Origin: Halomonas llamarensis
Lineage (GTDB): Bacteria > Pseudomonadota > Gammaproteobacteria > Pseudomonadales > Halomonadaceae
Direction: 5' to 3'
NCBI RefSeq assembly: GCF_023555005.1
Contig: NZ_JAMJPJ010000002.1
Span: forward strand, 170,220-234,219
Length of the DNA stretch: 64,000 bases
A program made the translations under genes and the position numbers. The stretch's first letter is position 1, and every line of letters begins with the position of its first letter. Shown piece by piece: positions 52,902-63,957 of the stretch. Below the pieces are notes generated by a model. The model saw only the letters and a program-made list of their open reading frames with translations, did not search any database and was not told the origin of the DNA.

Positions 52902-55157
52902 TTACTCTCCCGCCTCTAATCGGTCAACTTTTTGGAAGCCGCGGGGCAGTTTGCTACCACGCCGCCCGCGCTCGCTGCGATAGTACGCAAGATCGCTCGC
53001 TTTGAGGGTGAGTTTGCGCTTGCCCGAGTAAATCACCAGCGCGCTGTCGCCGCTTAACACGGTAATATCGCGGACAAATTCTTCTCGCTGGGCCGCTCGT
53101 GGGCCGGGTATATCGAGCATTTTGTTCCCTTTACCCTTAGCCATTTCGGGCAGTTGATCAAGGGCAAAAAGCAGCAGGCGCCCCTCGTTGGACACCGTGG
53201 CCACCCAACGATCATCGCCATCGGGCACGGCCACCGGCGCCATTACGCTGCACCCTTTGGGCACCGAGAGCACGGCTTTACCGGCTTTATTCTTACCCGT
53301 CAGCTCGCCGAGTGTGGCGACAAAGCCGTAGCCGCCGTCTGAGGCAAGCACAAAACGGCTCTCAGGCGGAGCTAGCATCACCCCCGCCATTTTCGCACCG
53401 GCGGCCACATTGACGCGCCCGGTGACTGGCTCGCCCTGCCCCCTGGCGCTGGGTAGATTGTGCGCGCTCAGTGTATAAGCGCGCCCGGTGTCGTCTAAAA
53501 GCACCAACGGCTGGTTGGTTTTACCCCGAGTCGCGAGGTGGAAGCAATCTCCGGCTTTATAGGAAAGCCCTTCGGGGTCGATATCGTGGCCTTTAGCGGC
53601 GCGTACCCAACCTTTTTCCGATAACACCACGGTAATCGGGTCAGCGCCCAGAAGCTCTACTTCGGAAAGCGCTTTGGACTCTCGGCGTTCGACCAGCGGG
53701 GAGCGCCGCTCATCGCCGTGCGCTTTACCTGCCGCGCGAAGCTCTTTCTCGATCAAGGTGGTGAGCTTCGCTTCACTGCTTAATAGACTTTGCAGCTGCT
53801 TGCGCTCTTTCTCCAGCTCGTCCTGCTCACCGCGAATTTTCATTTCTTCGAGCTTGGCAAGGTGGCGCAGGCGCAGCTCTAAAATCGCCTCAGCTTGACG
53901 ATCAGACAGCCCAAAGGCCTGGATCAACGCTGGCTTGGGCTCGTCCTCTTCGCGAATAATGCGGATCACTTCGTCAAGATCAAGGTAGGCGATCAGCAGG
54001 CCTTCCAGGATATGCAGGCGGTCTTCAACGTTGCCTAGCCTATGTTCTAGACGGCGGCGCACCGTCGCGCGGCGAAAACGTAACCACTCGCTAAGCATGT
54101 CGGGCAGCGGCATAACACGCGGACGGCCGTCCAGGCCGATCACGTTCATGTTCACGCGCGCACTTTTCTCTAAATCCGTAGTGGCGAACAGGTGCGCCAT
54201 CAGCGATTCCACATCCACACGGCTAGAACGCGGCTCAATCACGAGGCGCGTAGGCTCTTCGTGGGTCGACTCATCGCGAAGATCGGCTACCATGGGCAGC
54301 TTCTTAGCCTGCATTTGGGCGGCGACCTGCTCCAGCACTTTGGCGCCGCTGACCTGATACGGCAGCGCGGTAATCACGATACTGGCGTCTTCGCGTACGT
54401 AGCGGGCGCGCAGTTTAACTGAACCGCGCCCGGCCTCATAAAGCTTTCTCAGATCGGCACGCGGCGTGATAATTTCCGCCGCTGTAGGGAAATCCGGCGC
54501 GGGCACAAATGCCATCAAATCAGCCGTGGTGGCATGGGGGTTTCTGAGAAGATGGCAGGTTGCCTCAACCACTTCCACCACGTTGTGGGGCGGAATATCG
54601 GTGGCCATACCCACGGCAATACCGCTGCCGCCGTTGAGTAACACATGCGGCAGGCGTGCAGGCAGCACGACGGGCTCTTGCATGGTGCCGTCAAAGTTGG
54701 GCGTCCAGTCGACGGTACCTTGGCCCAGCTCGCTTAACAGTACCTCGGCAAACTTCGAGAGTTTCGCCTCGGTGTAGCGCATGGCCGCAAACGATTTAGG
54801 GTCATCGGGGCTGCCCCAGTTGCCTTGTCCGTCCACTAACGGGTAGCGATAACTAAACGGCTGCGCCATAAGCACCATGGCTTCATAGCAGGCGCTATCG
54901 CCGTGAGGATGGAACTTACCCAGCACGTCGCCGACGGTGCGCGCCGACTTTTTGTACTTGGCATTGGCGTTCAGCGCGAGCTCACGCATAGCGTAAACAA
55001 TGCGTCGCTGCACGGGTTTCATGCCATCGCCAATGTTGGGCAAAGCGCGGTCTAAAATCACATACATCGAGTAGTCGAGGTACGCTTTTTCGGTGTAGTC
55101 ACGCAGGGAGAGGCGTTCGACATCGCCCTCCGCGACTTGAATATCCATGTCGATCAT
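52902..55157 (-). CDS. parC: DNA topoisomerase IV subunit A
   Basis: The DNA-cleaving subunit of the chromosome-decatenating type II topoisomerase. It has 751 residues. The N-terminal breakage-reunion domain ([14 protein letters not shown]) carries the catalytic Tyr in [10 protein letters not shown]. The quinolone-region segment is [13 protein letters not shown], with Ser and Glu at the usual sites. The C-terminal beta-propeller follows. AAGGT precedes the ATG. A terminator of the upstream chemoreceptor gene lies directly before its SD. Confidence 0.96.
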   Translation of the reverse strand: MIDMDIQVAEGDVERLSLRDYTEKAYLDYSMYVILDRALPNIGDGMKPVQRRIVYAMRELALNANAKYKKSARTVGDVLGKFHPHGDSACYEAMVLMAQPFSYRYPLVDGQGNWGSPDDPKSFAAMRYTEAKLSKFAEVLLSELGQGTVDWTPNFDGTMQEPVVLPARLPHVLLNGGSGIAVGMATDIPPHNVVEVVEATCHLLRNPHATTADLMAFVPAPDFPTAAEIITPRADLRKLYEAGRGSVKLRARYVREDASIVITALPYQVSGAKVLEQVAAQMQAKKLPMVADLRDESTHEEPTRLVIEPRSSRVDVESLMAHLFATTDLEKSARVNMNVIGLDGRPRVMPLPDMLSEWLRFRRATVRRRLEHRLGNVEDRLHILEGLLIAYLDLDEVIRIIREEDEPKPALIQAFGLSDRQAEAILELRLRHLAKLEEMKIRGEQDELEKERKQLQSLLSSEAKLTTLIEKELRAAGKAHGDERRSPLVERRESKALSEVELLGADPITVVLSEKGWVRAAKGHDIDPEGLSYKAGDCFHLATRGKTNQPLVLLDDTGRAYTLSAHNLPSARGQGEPVTGRVNVAAGAKMAGVMLAPPESRFVLASDGGYGFVATLGELTGKNKAGKAVLSVPKGCSVMAPVAVPDGDDRWVATVSNEGRLLLFALDQLPEMAKGKGNKMLDIPGPRAAQREEFVRDITVLSGDSALVIYSGKRKLTLKASDLAYYRSERGRRGSKLPRGFQKVDRLEAGE

Positions 55158-55167
55158 ATCCTACCTT

Positions 55168-55195
55168 AACAACAAAACCGCCCCATTTGGGGCGG
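55168..55195 (-). terminator. Terminator between the chemoreceptor gene and parC
   Basis: On the minus strand CCGCCCC, loop AAAT, GGGGCGG is followed by TTTTGTTGTT and, after two bases, by the parC Shine-Dalgarno AAGG. It should end the chemoreceptor mRNA, so parC needs read-through or a promoter located near or inside the chemoreceptor gene. Confidence 0.85.
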
Positions 55196-55240
55196 CTAAT
55201 AAGCAGACACGCTACCACGTCACATGGCACGCGATATTAA

Positions 55241-57202
55241 TTAAAACTCGTCATGAGAGTCATTGGAAATTTTAGGCGGCGCGTTGGATACTTCCTGCCC
55301 ACTACCATGAAACTCATCAATCAAGCTTTTTAGGCGCTGAGCTTGCAACGACAGTTCCTTGGTGGCACTCGCCGCTTCACTGACCAAGCCGGCATTTTGT
55401 TGCGTCACCGAATCCATCTGCGTTACCGCCTGGTTAATCTCGTCAATACCGTTGGTCTGCTCGCTAGACGCTTGGCTGATTTCGCTAATACGCGCGGTCA
55501 CTTCTTCTATCGCCACCACAATATCTTTCATAGCGGATTCAGCCTCTTGGGCATAGCCACTGCCTGTCTTAATCTGCTCAGAGGTGGTTTTAATCAGCCC
55601 ATTAATGTTTCTAGCAGAAGTGGCGCTTCGTGACGCCAACTCACGCACTTCGCTTGCCACTACGGCAAAACCCCGCCCATGCTCACCTGCACGCGCCGCT
55701 TCTACCGAGGCATTGAGCGCCAGAATATTGGTTTGAAAAGCGATATTTTCAATCACATCGACAATCGATGAGACCTCAACAGAACTTTCGTTGATCGCTT
55801 CCATGGATTGAGCGAGTTGCGATACCTGCGTTCCGCCTTGCCTCACTTTTTCCGCTGACTCTTTCACCCGCTGCTCTGCCTCTTGAGCGTTATCAGCATT
55901 CTGCTTCACCGTCGTCGCCATCTCTTCCATCGTCGAAGAGGTTTCCTGCAAAGAGGCCGCTTGCTGCTCGGTACGGCTAGAAAGCTCGGTATTGCCCGCC
56001 GCAATTTCGGTTGATTCGCTGGCGATCGCTTCCGCCACACCACGCACGTCGCCAAACAGGCGCTGTAACTTATCTGCATAGCGGTTGACAGCCCGGCGTA
56101 GCTCACCGATTTCATCGTCACGGTAAATGGTCAGTTCACGGCTGGACCCCCCCTGGCCCAGTTGGTCAATTTGCGTGGTAGTACTACGAATCTGGCGCAA
56201 CAACATACGTCCGCCCCACCAGCCAAGCGCGAGCAACAGCACCAGCAGCGGCAGGATGAAGACCAGCAAATCACGCGTTAAGGTACGCGCCAAGGCCGTG
56301 ACTTGTTCGCTCGGCGTTACCAAACCAAGCGTCCAGCCGGTGTCCTGCATGTCGAACAACCGTACTGCCGCAGGTTTGTCTAATATGCCTGCCGTTTCTA
56401 CGCTAGCCTGTTCTCGACCAGCTTCAACGGCCTCTACAACAGGCTGCAGCCAGGGCATATCACGTGCGGCATCACCTAGGCCCTGCATCTCATCCGACGC
56501 TTGCTCCACGCCTGGCAAGTCGATCACGTTGTTGTCTTTATCAAGCACGAAGGCATAGCCACCCGTGCTGCCGCCGTTTTCAGCGAGAAACGAGGCAACG
56601 CCATCCAACTGCATATCAATCGTGGCCACGCCTGCAAAGGCATTATCAATGTAGTAAGGCACGCTACAGGTCACCATCGCAACGCCGGTCGTCGGATCAC
56701 GGTAGGCAGCAGACCATACGCACTGCCCAGGCGTCGCATCGCGAGCACTGCTATACCATGCCTCATCATGATAAGGCGCGATATTGCTTGCGTTATAATC
56801 ATCCAAGAAATCCAGCTCGCCCTCGGCATTGCGTGCCCAGAAGAAGCTAAAGCGCTCGACATTGGGTGAAAATGCACCGGGTTCAGGCCAAATACCGCCA
56901 CCCGCAATCGTTGCATTGCCATTATCATCAACCACATTGGGCAAAGCCTCGTGGTAAATGGCTTCTTCGCGCGGCAACGACTCAGCCAAGGCTGCCAAAC
57001 TCGACGTATTGCCCTCGACTCTGGCTAATTGGCCATTGAGCGCATTCACAATCGAGTCCCCCGTGCGCTCTATAAAAGCCTGGCTTGCATCAATAACAAG
57101 TGGCTGGCCTCTCCAGGCCATTACCCCGTAAATACCCATGCCCATTAAGAGCGTTAGCACCACCGCAGACAGCGTTAGCTGTCGAGATATTGTCTTAAAC
57201 AA
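55241..57202 (-). CDS. Methyl-accepting chemotaxis protein with periplasmic Cache domain
   Basis: A transmembrane chemoreceptor of about 653 residues: first span (TLSAVVLTLLMGMGIYGVMA), a large periplasmic double-Cache-like domain (DDYNASNIAPYHDEAWYS region, YRDPTTGVAMVTCSVPYY), second span (LLVFILPLLVLLLALGWWGG), HAMP, and a cytoplasmic signalling hairpin. The tip reads NIAFQTNILALNASVEAARA. The ligand is unknown. There is no C-terminal CheR-binding pentapeptide. TTG at 57202 is chosen for SD GGAG; ATG at 57238 would add 12 residues. It sits between parE and parC. Confidence 0.92.
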   Translation of the reverse strand: MFKTISRQLTLSAVVLTLLMGMGIYGVMAWRGQPLVIDASQAFIERTGDSIVNALNGQLARVEGNTSSLAALAESLPREEAIYHEALPNVVDDNGNATIAGGGIWPEPGAFSPNVERFSFFWARNAEGELDFLDDYNASNIAPYHDEAWYSSARDATPGQCVWSAAYRDPTTGVAMVTCSVPYYIDNAFAGVATIDMQLDGVASFLAENGGSTGGYAFVLDKDNNVIDLPGVEQASDEMQGLGDAARDMPWLQPVVEAVEAGREQASVETAGILDKPAAVRLFDMQDTGWTLGLVTPSEQVTALARTLTRDLLVFILPLLVLLLALGWWGGRMLLRQIRSTTTQIDQLGQGGSSRELTIYRDDEIGELRRAVNRYADKLQRLFGDVRGVAEAIASESTEIAAGNTELSSRTEQQAASLQETSSTMEEMATTVKQNADNAQEAEQRVKESAEKVRQGGTQVSQLAQSMEAINESSVEVSSIVDVIENIAFQTNILALNASVEAARAGEHGRGFAVVASEVRELASRSATSARNINGLIKTTSEQIKTGSGYAQEAESAMKDIVVAIEEVTARISEISQASSEQTNGIDEINQAVTQMDSVTQQNAGLVSEAASATKELSLQAQRLKSLIDEFHGSGQEVSNAPPKISNDSHDEF

Positions 57203-57326
57203 AATCGTTTCTCCAAATAGAAAACGTTTTAAACGCATCGCACCGTCTCAATGATAGTAACTAGGTAGCGTTAAAAGTTAACTACACACAGTAAACGTTT
57301 TTTCAATGAGAATGTGGCCTCTAGGC

Positions 57327-59243
<1,917 letters not shown>

Positions 59244-59333
59244 TCAAAGCGAGCAAAAGGCGAATAGGATAGCGGAAAAGCCAACAGCTGTATATCCAGC
59301 CACCTTATCAACTTGGGCTATCAACCAAGGCAA

Positions 59334-61043
59334 TTAACTTTCCCGCTCCGCTGCCCAAAACGCCTCGATCAAGCCGCGCGTGGAGACATCCATGGAATCA
59401 AGGCTACTTTCGTGGTCAAGAATTTTTTGCGTATCGGTTGCGATTTTCTTACCCAGCTCCACGCCCCATTGGTCGAACGGATTGATGTCCCAAATTACCG
59501 CTTGCACAAAGACTTTGTGCTCGTAAAGCGCAATCAGCGCGCCAAGCGTAGCGGGCGTAAGCTGGTCAAGCAGCACCGTGGAAGACGGCTGATTGCCACG
59601 ATAGCGTTTGTGCGACGGGCGTGGGCCATCGTCGTCTATCGCGTCGTCCCCCAACATCAGCACCCGCGACTGGGCAAAACAGTTGGCCAGCGCGAGCTTA
59701 TGCTGCGCTTTCAAATGGCGGCGGGTTTCGGGGTCTACCACGTCATCGTAACGCTTCAACGGGGCGATGAAATCGCACTCCACCGGTTGCGTACCTTGGT
59801 GCAACAATTGATAAAACGCGTGTTGCGCGTTAGGGCCGAGCTGTCCCCACAATACCGGGCAGGTGGCGTAATCAATTGCTTGGCCCTGGCGCGTCACAGA
59901 CTTACCGTTAGACTCCATTTCCAGCTGTTCAAGGTAGGCGGCGAAGTACTCCAGTCGCCCGTCATACGGCAGAATGGAATGAGCACGTATATCAAGAAAG
60001 TTAACATTCCAGATGCCCGCCAAAGCCAGTAGCACCGGCACATTATCGACAAGCGACGCCTCTTGAAAATGGCGATCCATGGTATGGGCGCCAGCAAGCA
60101 GTTCGCGGAAATTCGCCATCCCGACCACCAGCGCAATTGGTAAGCCAATGGTGCCCCAGAGCGAGTAACGCCCGCCAACCCATTCCCAAAAACGCAGTTG
60201 ATGCGCGCTGGCAATGCCCCATTCACTCATCTTTTCCGGACAGGCGGAGACGCCGATAAAATGCTGGCGCACCACGAGCTCGGCGCTAATCGGGGTCGCG
60301 CCGTGGCGCGTCAGCTGCGCTAATAGCCAGTCCCTCGCCGTGTTAGCGTTAGAAAGCGTATCGATCGTGGTGAACGATTTCGACGACAGCACAAAAAGCG
60401 TGGTTTCAGGGTTTAAGCGACTTAAATAGTCAGCCAACTGCGAGCCGTCCATGGTCGAGGCGAAATGTACTTCCACCGGATACACATCGGCGGGACGAAA
60501 ATCCGCCAGCGCGTGTGTAACCATCAATGGCCCCAGATCCGAGCCACCCACGCCCAGGTTCACCACATCTTTAATCGGCTTGCCGGTTGCTCCCCGCCAT
60601 TGCCCGGCGTGAAGGCGACTCACCAACGCCTCCATTTGTTGAAGGCTTTCATGAACAGCCCCCACCACGTCCTCACCGTCTACCTCAAGCGTTGCCGATT
60701 TGGGTAATCGTAGTGCCGTATGCAACGCCGGGCGGTCTTCGCTGGTATTGACGCGCTGACCACTGAGTAACGCGGCGATCGCCTCTGGCACTGCCGCTTC
60801 TTCTGCTAACGCGAGTAACTGTTGGAGCGTCTCTGCCTCCCACCGCTGTTTGGAAAGATCCAACGTCAGCCCCGCGACATCACGCGTAAAGGTGTTAAAA
60901 CGCTTAGGGTCACGTGCAAATAGCGTTTTTAGGTGCACTTTTTTTTGTGTCTCGGCATGGCGCCTTAGCGCTTGCCAGGCCGGTAGTGTATCGGGGGTCT
61001 TAGCGCTGGAATTGGATGATGCGTGCGGTGGTACGGATGCCAT
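59334..61043 (-). CDS. pgi: Glucose-6-phosphate isomerase
   Basis: Interconverts glucose-6-phosphate and fructose-6-phosphate. It has 569 residues. Signatures include VNLGVGGSDLGPLMVTHAL, SKSFTTIDTLSNA, GGRYSLWGTIGLPIAL and the late conserved NPFDQWGVELGK. ATG at 61043 has AGGAG with a 7-base gap; the frame to 61160 has no support. It is divergent from cmoA. Confidence 0.95.
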   Translation of the reverse strand: MASVPPHASSNSSAKTPDTLPAWQALRRHAETQKKVHLKTLFARDPKRFNTFTRDVAGLTLDLSKQRWEAETLQQLLALAEEAAVPEAIAALLSGQRVNTSEDRPALHTALRLPKSATLEVDGEDVVGAVHESLQQMEALVSRLHAGQWRGATGKPIKDVVNLGVGGSDLGPLMVTHALADFRPADVYPVEVHFASTMDGSQLADYLSRLNPETTLFVLSSKSFTTIDTLSNANTARDWLLAQLTRHGATPISAELVVRQHFIGVSACPEKMSEWGIASAHQLRFWEWVGGRYSLWGTIGLPIALVVGMANFRELLAGAHTMDRHFQEASLVDNVPVLLALAGIWNVNFLDIRAHSILPYDGRLEYFAAYLEQLEMESNGKSVTRQGQAIDYATCPVLWGQLGPNAQHAFYQLLHQGTQPVECDFIAPLKRYDDVVDPETRRHLKAQHKLALANCFAQSRVLMLGDDAIDDDGPRPSHKRYRGNQPSSTVLLDQLTPATLGALIALYEHKVFVQAVIWDINPFDQWGVELGKKIATDTQKILDHESSLDSMDVSTRGLIEAFWAAERES

Positions 61044-61147
61044 GTTCCCTCTCCTGTGGCGTCGTGCTGTGCGGCCGGGCCTGTTCTGCTTCCCGCAGGG
61101 CGGGTAAACTATGGCTCTCTTTTTTTGCGATGAACCCGGCTTGCCCC

Positions 61148-61891
61148 ATGAGTGATGCATCTTACCGCGACGCTATCTTTTCCACACCCCTTGATCGCGT
61201 CGCGCGCTTTTCCTTTGATGAACAGGTAGTGGCCTGTTTTCCCGATATGATCCGCCGTTCGGTACCCGGTTACGGGCAAATTCTGGGCATGCTGAGCCTA
61301 ATCGCGCAGCGCCATTTGCGCCACGGCGCGCACGTGTATGATCTTGGCTGCTCGCTGGGCGCCTCGGGACTTGCGCTCGCGGGCGCTTTGCCGCCTGAGG
61401 CATTCCGCTACACCGGGGTGGATCTTTCCCCGGCCATGGTCGAGCGTACGCGGCAGACCTTTCGTGAAGAGTGCCCTGAACACGTCATGCAGGTGGAAGA
61501 AGCCGATATCCGGGGGCTTGATTACGCACCGTCGGGCATGATCATTCTCAATTTCACGCTGCAGTTTTTGCCCCCGGAAGATCGCAACGCGCTACTCGCC
61601 ACGCTCTATTACGCTCTAGAGCCCGGTGGCGTGCTGGTGCTCTCGGAGAAGACCGTTGACCTTGACGAACGCGACAATGCCTGGCGCGTCGAGCGCTACC
61701 ACGATTTCAAGCGCGCTAACGGCTACAGCGATTTAGAAATCAGTCAGAAACGCACCGCGCTTGAGAACGTGCTCGTGCCCGATACGCTCGAAGCGCATCA
61801 CGCGCGGCTCAAAAAAGCCGGTTTTGCGCGCTCGCTCACCTGGTTTCAGTACCTGAACTTTGCGTCCATGATCGCCTTCAAGGAGAGTTAA
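61148..61891 (+). CDS. cmoA: Carboxy-S-adenosyl-L-methionine synthase CmoA
   Basis: Makes carboxy-SAM from SAM and prephenate for the cmo5U34 wobble modification. It has 247 residues with the SAM-binding VYDLGCSLGASGLALAG and ILNFTLQFLPPEDR. ATG at 61148 gives the typical MSDASYRDAIFSTPLDRVA; ATG at 61130 is possible. Neither has a strong SD. cmoB starts two bases after its stop. Confidence 0.94.
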   Translation: MSDASYRDAIFSTPLDRVARFSFDEQVVACFPDMIRRSVPGYGQILGMLSLIAQRHLRHGAHVYDLGCSLGASGLALAGALPPEAFRYTGVDLSPAMVERTRQTFREECPEHVMQVEEADIRGLDYAPSGMIILNFTLQFLPPEDRNALLATLYYALEPGGVLVLSEKTVDLDERDNAWRVERYHDFKRANGYSDLEISQKRTALENVLVPDTLEAHHARLKKAGFARSLTWFQYLNFASMIAFKES

Positions 61892-61892
61892 G

Positions 61893-62918
61893 GTGGCACA
61901 CTCAAGCACCCCTTTGCCCGACGACCATCGCATGCTCTATCAGGCTTTTCTGGATCAGGCGCTAACCGGCTGGCTTGCCAAACTGCCCGAGCAACTCGCC
62001 AATGGGCTTGATCGCAAACGTCACGGTGACTTACCCATGTGGGAAAAAGCCGTGGCCAAGCTGCCCGAACTTCCGGTCGAGCGCACTGTGCAGCTGGATC
62101 GCGATACCGTCCAGGTCGACCTTGAGCTGAGCGATAGCCAGCACCGCCAGTGCGAGAACCTGCTGAAAAAGCTCGCGCCGTGGCGCAAGGGCCCTTTTCA
62201 ACTTGGCGAGATTTTCATCGATACCGAGTGGCGCTCGGACTGGAAGTGGCAGCGCGTCGCCCCCCACCTGGCCCCGCTTGAATATCGCAAGGTGCTGGAT
62301 GTCGGCGGCGGTAGCGGCTATCACGCCTGGCGTATGGCTGGCGCTGGTGCCGATTTTGTGTTGGTTATTGATCCTTCACCGCGTTTTTACTGGCAATTTC
62401 ACGCCGTCCGCCATTTCGTCGGCAACGCCGATGGCCATCGCACGCACTTTCTGCCGGTCGGCATCGAGGATGTGCCGGAGAACTTGGGCTTTTTCGATAC
62501 CGTGTTCTCCATGGGCGTGCTCTACCATCGCCCAGCGCCGCTAGAGCACTTACAGCAGCTAAAGTCGGCACTTGCACCCGGCGGCGAGCTGGTGTTGGAA
62601 ACGCTCGTAGTGGAAGGCGACGAACAGGCAGTATTGCTCCCCGGTGAGCGCTACGCGGCGATGCCCAACGTCTACTTCCTGCCTTCTTCCATCGCCCTTT
62701 GCCATTGGCTAGAACGCTGCGGCTTCACCAACGTCCGCGTTATCGATGAGACCATCACCACGCTCGACGAGCAGCGCTCTACCGAGTGGATGACCTACCA
62801 GTCGCTTACCGATTTTCTCGACCCAGCAGACCCGACCCGCACGCTTGAAGGCTACCCTGCGCCGCGCAGAGCGGTGATTCTGGCGAATAAGCCGGGCCAT
62901 TCAGCCGTTAGCCGTTAG
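61893..62918 (+). CDS. cmoB: tRNA U34 carboxymethyltransferase CmoB
   Basis: Transfers the carboxymethyl group from carboxy-SAM to 5-hydroxyuridine at tRNA position 34. It has 341 residues with KGPFQLGEIFIDTEWRSDWK, the nucleotide-binding VLDVGGGSGYHAWRM and FFDTVFSMGVLYHR. The start is GTG at 61893 behind AAGGAGAG. The last five residues and the stop lie inside a 7-bp tandem repeat. Confidence 0.95.
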   Translation: MAHSSTPLPDDHRMLYQAFLDQALTGWLAKLPEQLANGLDRKRHGDLPMWEKAVAKLPELPVERTVQLDRDTVQVDLELSDSQHRQCENLLKKLAPWRKGPFQLGEIFIDTEWRSDWKWQRVAPHLAPLEYRKVLDVGGGSGYHAWRMAGAGADFVLVIDPSPRFYWQFHAVRHFVGNADGHRTHFLPVGIEDVPENLGFFDTVFSMGVLYHRPAPLEHLQQLKSALAPGGELVLETLVVEGDEQAVLLPGERYAAMPNVYFLPSSIALCHWLERCGFTNVRVIDETITTLDEQRSTEWMTYQSLTDFLDPADPTRTLEGYPAPRRAVILANKPGHSAVSR

Positions 62919-62962
62919 CCGTTAGCCGTTAGCCGTTAGCCGTTAGCCGTTAGCCGTTAGCC
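62904..62962 (+). repeat. 7-bp tandem repeat (GCCGTTA)8 over the end of cmoB
   Basis: Eight perfect copies of GCCGTTA run from 62904 to 62959, with a partial ninth. The first two encode the terminal Ala-Val-Ser-Arg of CmoB and the stop (TAG, 62916-62918) spans copies two and three. The rest is non-coding. Since 7 is not a multiple of 3, the repeat gives stops in frame, and copy-number change beyond three should not alter the protein. Confidence 0.95.
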
Positions 62963-63051
62963 GATTGTGCGAAGAAGGCGTCAAAAACGCCCTAGCTTCC
63001 GCAGAAGCTGCAAGCATTGACTTATACTTAAATCTATAGTAATGGTAAATT

Positions 63052-63138
63052 TTCCGAGGGGTGCCTGCTCTCCAGGCTGAGATGGAGTTATCCAAACCCT
63101 TTGAACCTGATCCGGCTTATACCGGCGTAGGAACGGAA
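63052..63138 (+). ncRNA. TPP riboswitch (thi-box) aptamer
   Basis: The conserved thi-box sequences are all present in order: GGGGTGCC, GGCTGAGATGG, ACCCTTTGAACCTGATC, then CCGGCTTATACCGG and CGTAGGAAC. The outer P1 stem pairs TTCCG (63052-63056) with CGGAA (63134-63138). The internal CCGG/CCGG hairpin (P3-like arm) is intact. A TTGACT at 63017 and TATAGT at 63035 suggest a nearby promoter but their spacing is short. It controls the Nudix gene 75 bases downstream. Confidence 0.93.
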
Positions 63139-63177
63139 CGGGCATAAACCATATATGGATCTGTTTTGACACCTGCG

Positions 63178-63204
63178 CCTGTATTATTCGAACCTCAATA
63201 CAGG
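63178..63204 (+). promoter_or_regulatory. Shine-Dalgarno-sequestering hairpin downstream of the TPP riboswitch
   Basis: CCTGTATT (63178-63185) pairs perfectly with AATACAGG (63197-63204), an 8-bp stem with an 11-base loop. The right arm includes the first half of the Shine-Dalgarno CAGGAG of the downstream gene. No T-tract follows. This fits a translational expression platform in which TPP binding would favour the closed ribosome site. Confidence 0.7.
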
Positions 63205-63212
63205 AGTTCATC

Positions 63213-63776
63213 GTGTCGCAAGGTAACTCAACGCCCGCTAGCGTATCTACACTCAGTAGCGCCCCTCCTTTTAACATGTCTGATAAAAACCGCATGAACT
63301 CCGTACCTGCCAAGCCACGTTTGGCAGCAATCGCCGTAACTCTGCGTGATAGTGAAGTTCTCCTAGTCCAACGCAGTAAAGAGCCTCAACGGGGCACTTG
63401 GGGCTTCCCAGGGGGATCAGTGGAACCGGGAGAAAGCCTACATTGTGCAGCAAAGCGCGAATTAATGGAGGAAACCGGTATCACAGCATTGGTAGGACCG
63501 TTGATTGATGTAGTAGAAGTAATCGGATATGACCCCGAGGGAAAGCACCACCACTTCGCCTTGGTTGCCCTGCTTTGTCGCTACGTTGATGGCGAGCTAC
63601 ATCCCGGTGATGATGCTGCAGACTGCCGCTGGGCGAAAGTTGTAAACGGAGAGCTCAATTTCAATGAAGTCTTGGCAGATCACGTAGCAGATACTGTCAT
63701 GAAAGCCTTTAATTTGCACAGTTCAATGGTGAACGAAAAATCATATGCGACTCACGCCTCCAACTCAGCTTTATAA
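63213..63776 (+). CDS. Nudix hydrolase under TPP riboswitch control
   Basis: A 187-residue Nudix enzyme. The box GX5EX7REUXEEXGU is complete within GSVEPGESLHCAAKRELMEE plus TGI. Flanking parts (RLAAIAVTLRDSEVLLVQRS, HHFALVALLCRY) resemble ADP-ribose/nucleoside-diphosphate Nudix enzymes; the substrate is not defined. GTG at 63213 has CAGGAG six bases upstream. The first ~27 residues (MSQGNSTPASVSTLSSAPPF...) are low-complexity and not part of the Nudix fold; internal ATGs at 63276 and 63294 lack an SD. The riboswitch suggests a link to thiamine pyrophosphate metabolism. Confidence 0.85.
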   Translation: MSQGNSTPASVSTLSSAPPFNMSDKNRMNSVPAKPRLAAIAVTLRDSEVLLVQRSKEPQRGTWGFPGGSVEPGESLHCAAKRELMEETGITALVGPLIDVVEVIGYDPEGKHHHFALVALLCRYVDGELHPGDDAADCRWAKVVNGELNFNEVLADHVADTVMKAFNLHSSMVNEKSYATHASNSAL

Positions 63777-63896
63777 ACTACCCCCGCGTATCAGCAAAGA
63801 CGCCTCTTTGTCCACCGGAAGAGATGGATATAATGATGCAAAAACATTATACGAATTTCACCAGTCTCTATAGACAATGGTTCGGACAGTTTTAAA

Positions 63897-63957
63897 GAAA
63901 GCCTGATGCTCAGATAATGGGGTCTCTGACAACATCACCACCCGAGCACAGGCTTTC
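63897..63957 (+). repeat. Inverted repeat abutting the last start codon of the window
   Basis: GAAAGCCTGATGCTC (63897-63911) and GAGCACAGGCTTTC (63944-63957) are complementary except for one bulged base, enclosing about 32 bases. The right arm ends exactly at the ATG at 63958 and includes the AGG that might serve as its Shine-Dalgarno. The rest of 63777-63957 shows no gene that I can support. Confidence 0.55.

Noticed and set aside
59313..60032. A 239-codon plus-strand frame antisense to pgi
   Set aside because: Shadow of pgi codon usage; Arg/Val/His-rich with no ribosome site or domain.
62904..62962. The 7-bp array as a CRISPR-like repeat or attachment site
   Set aside because: Units are contiguous with no spacers and far too short for CRISPR; no integrase is near.
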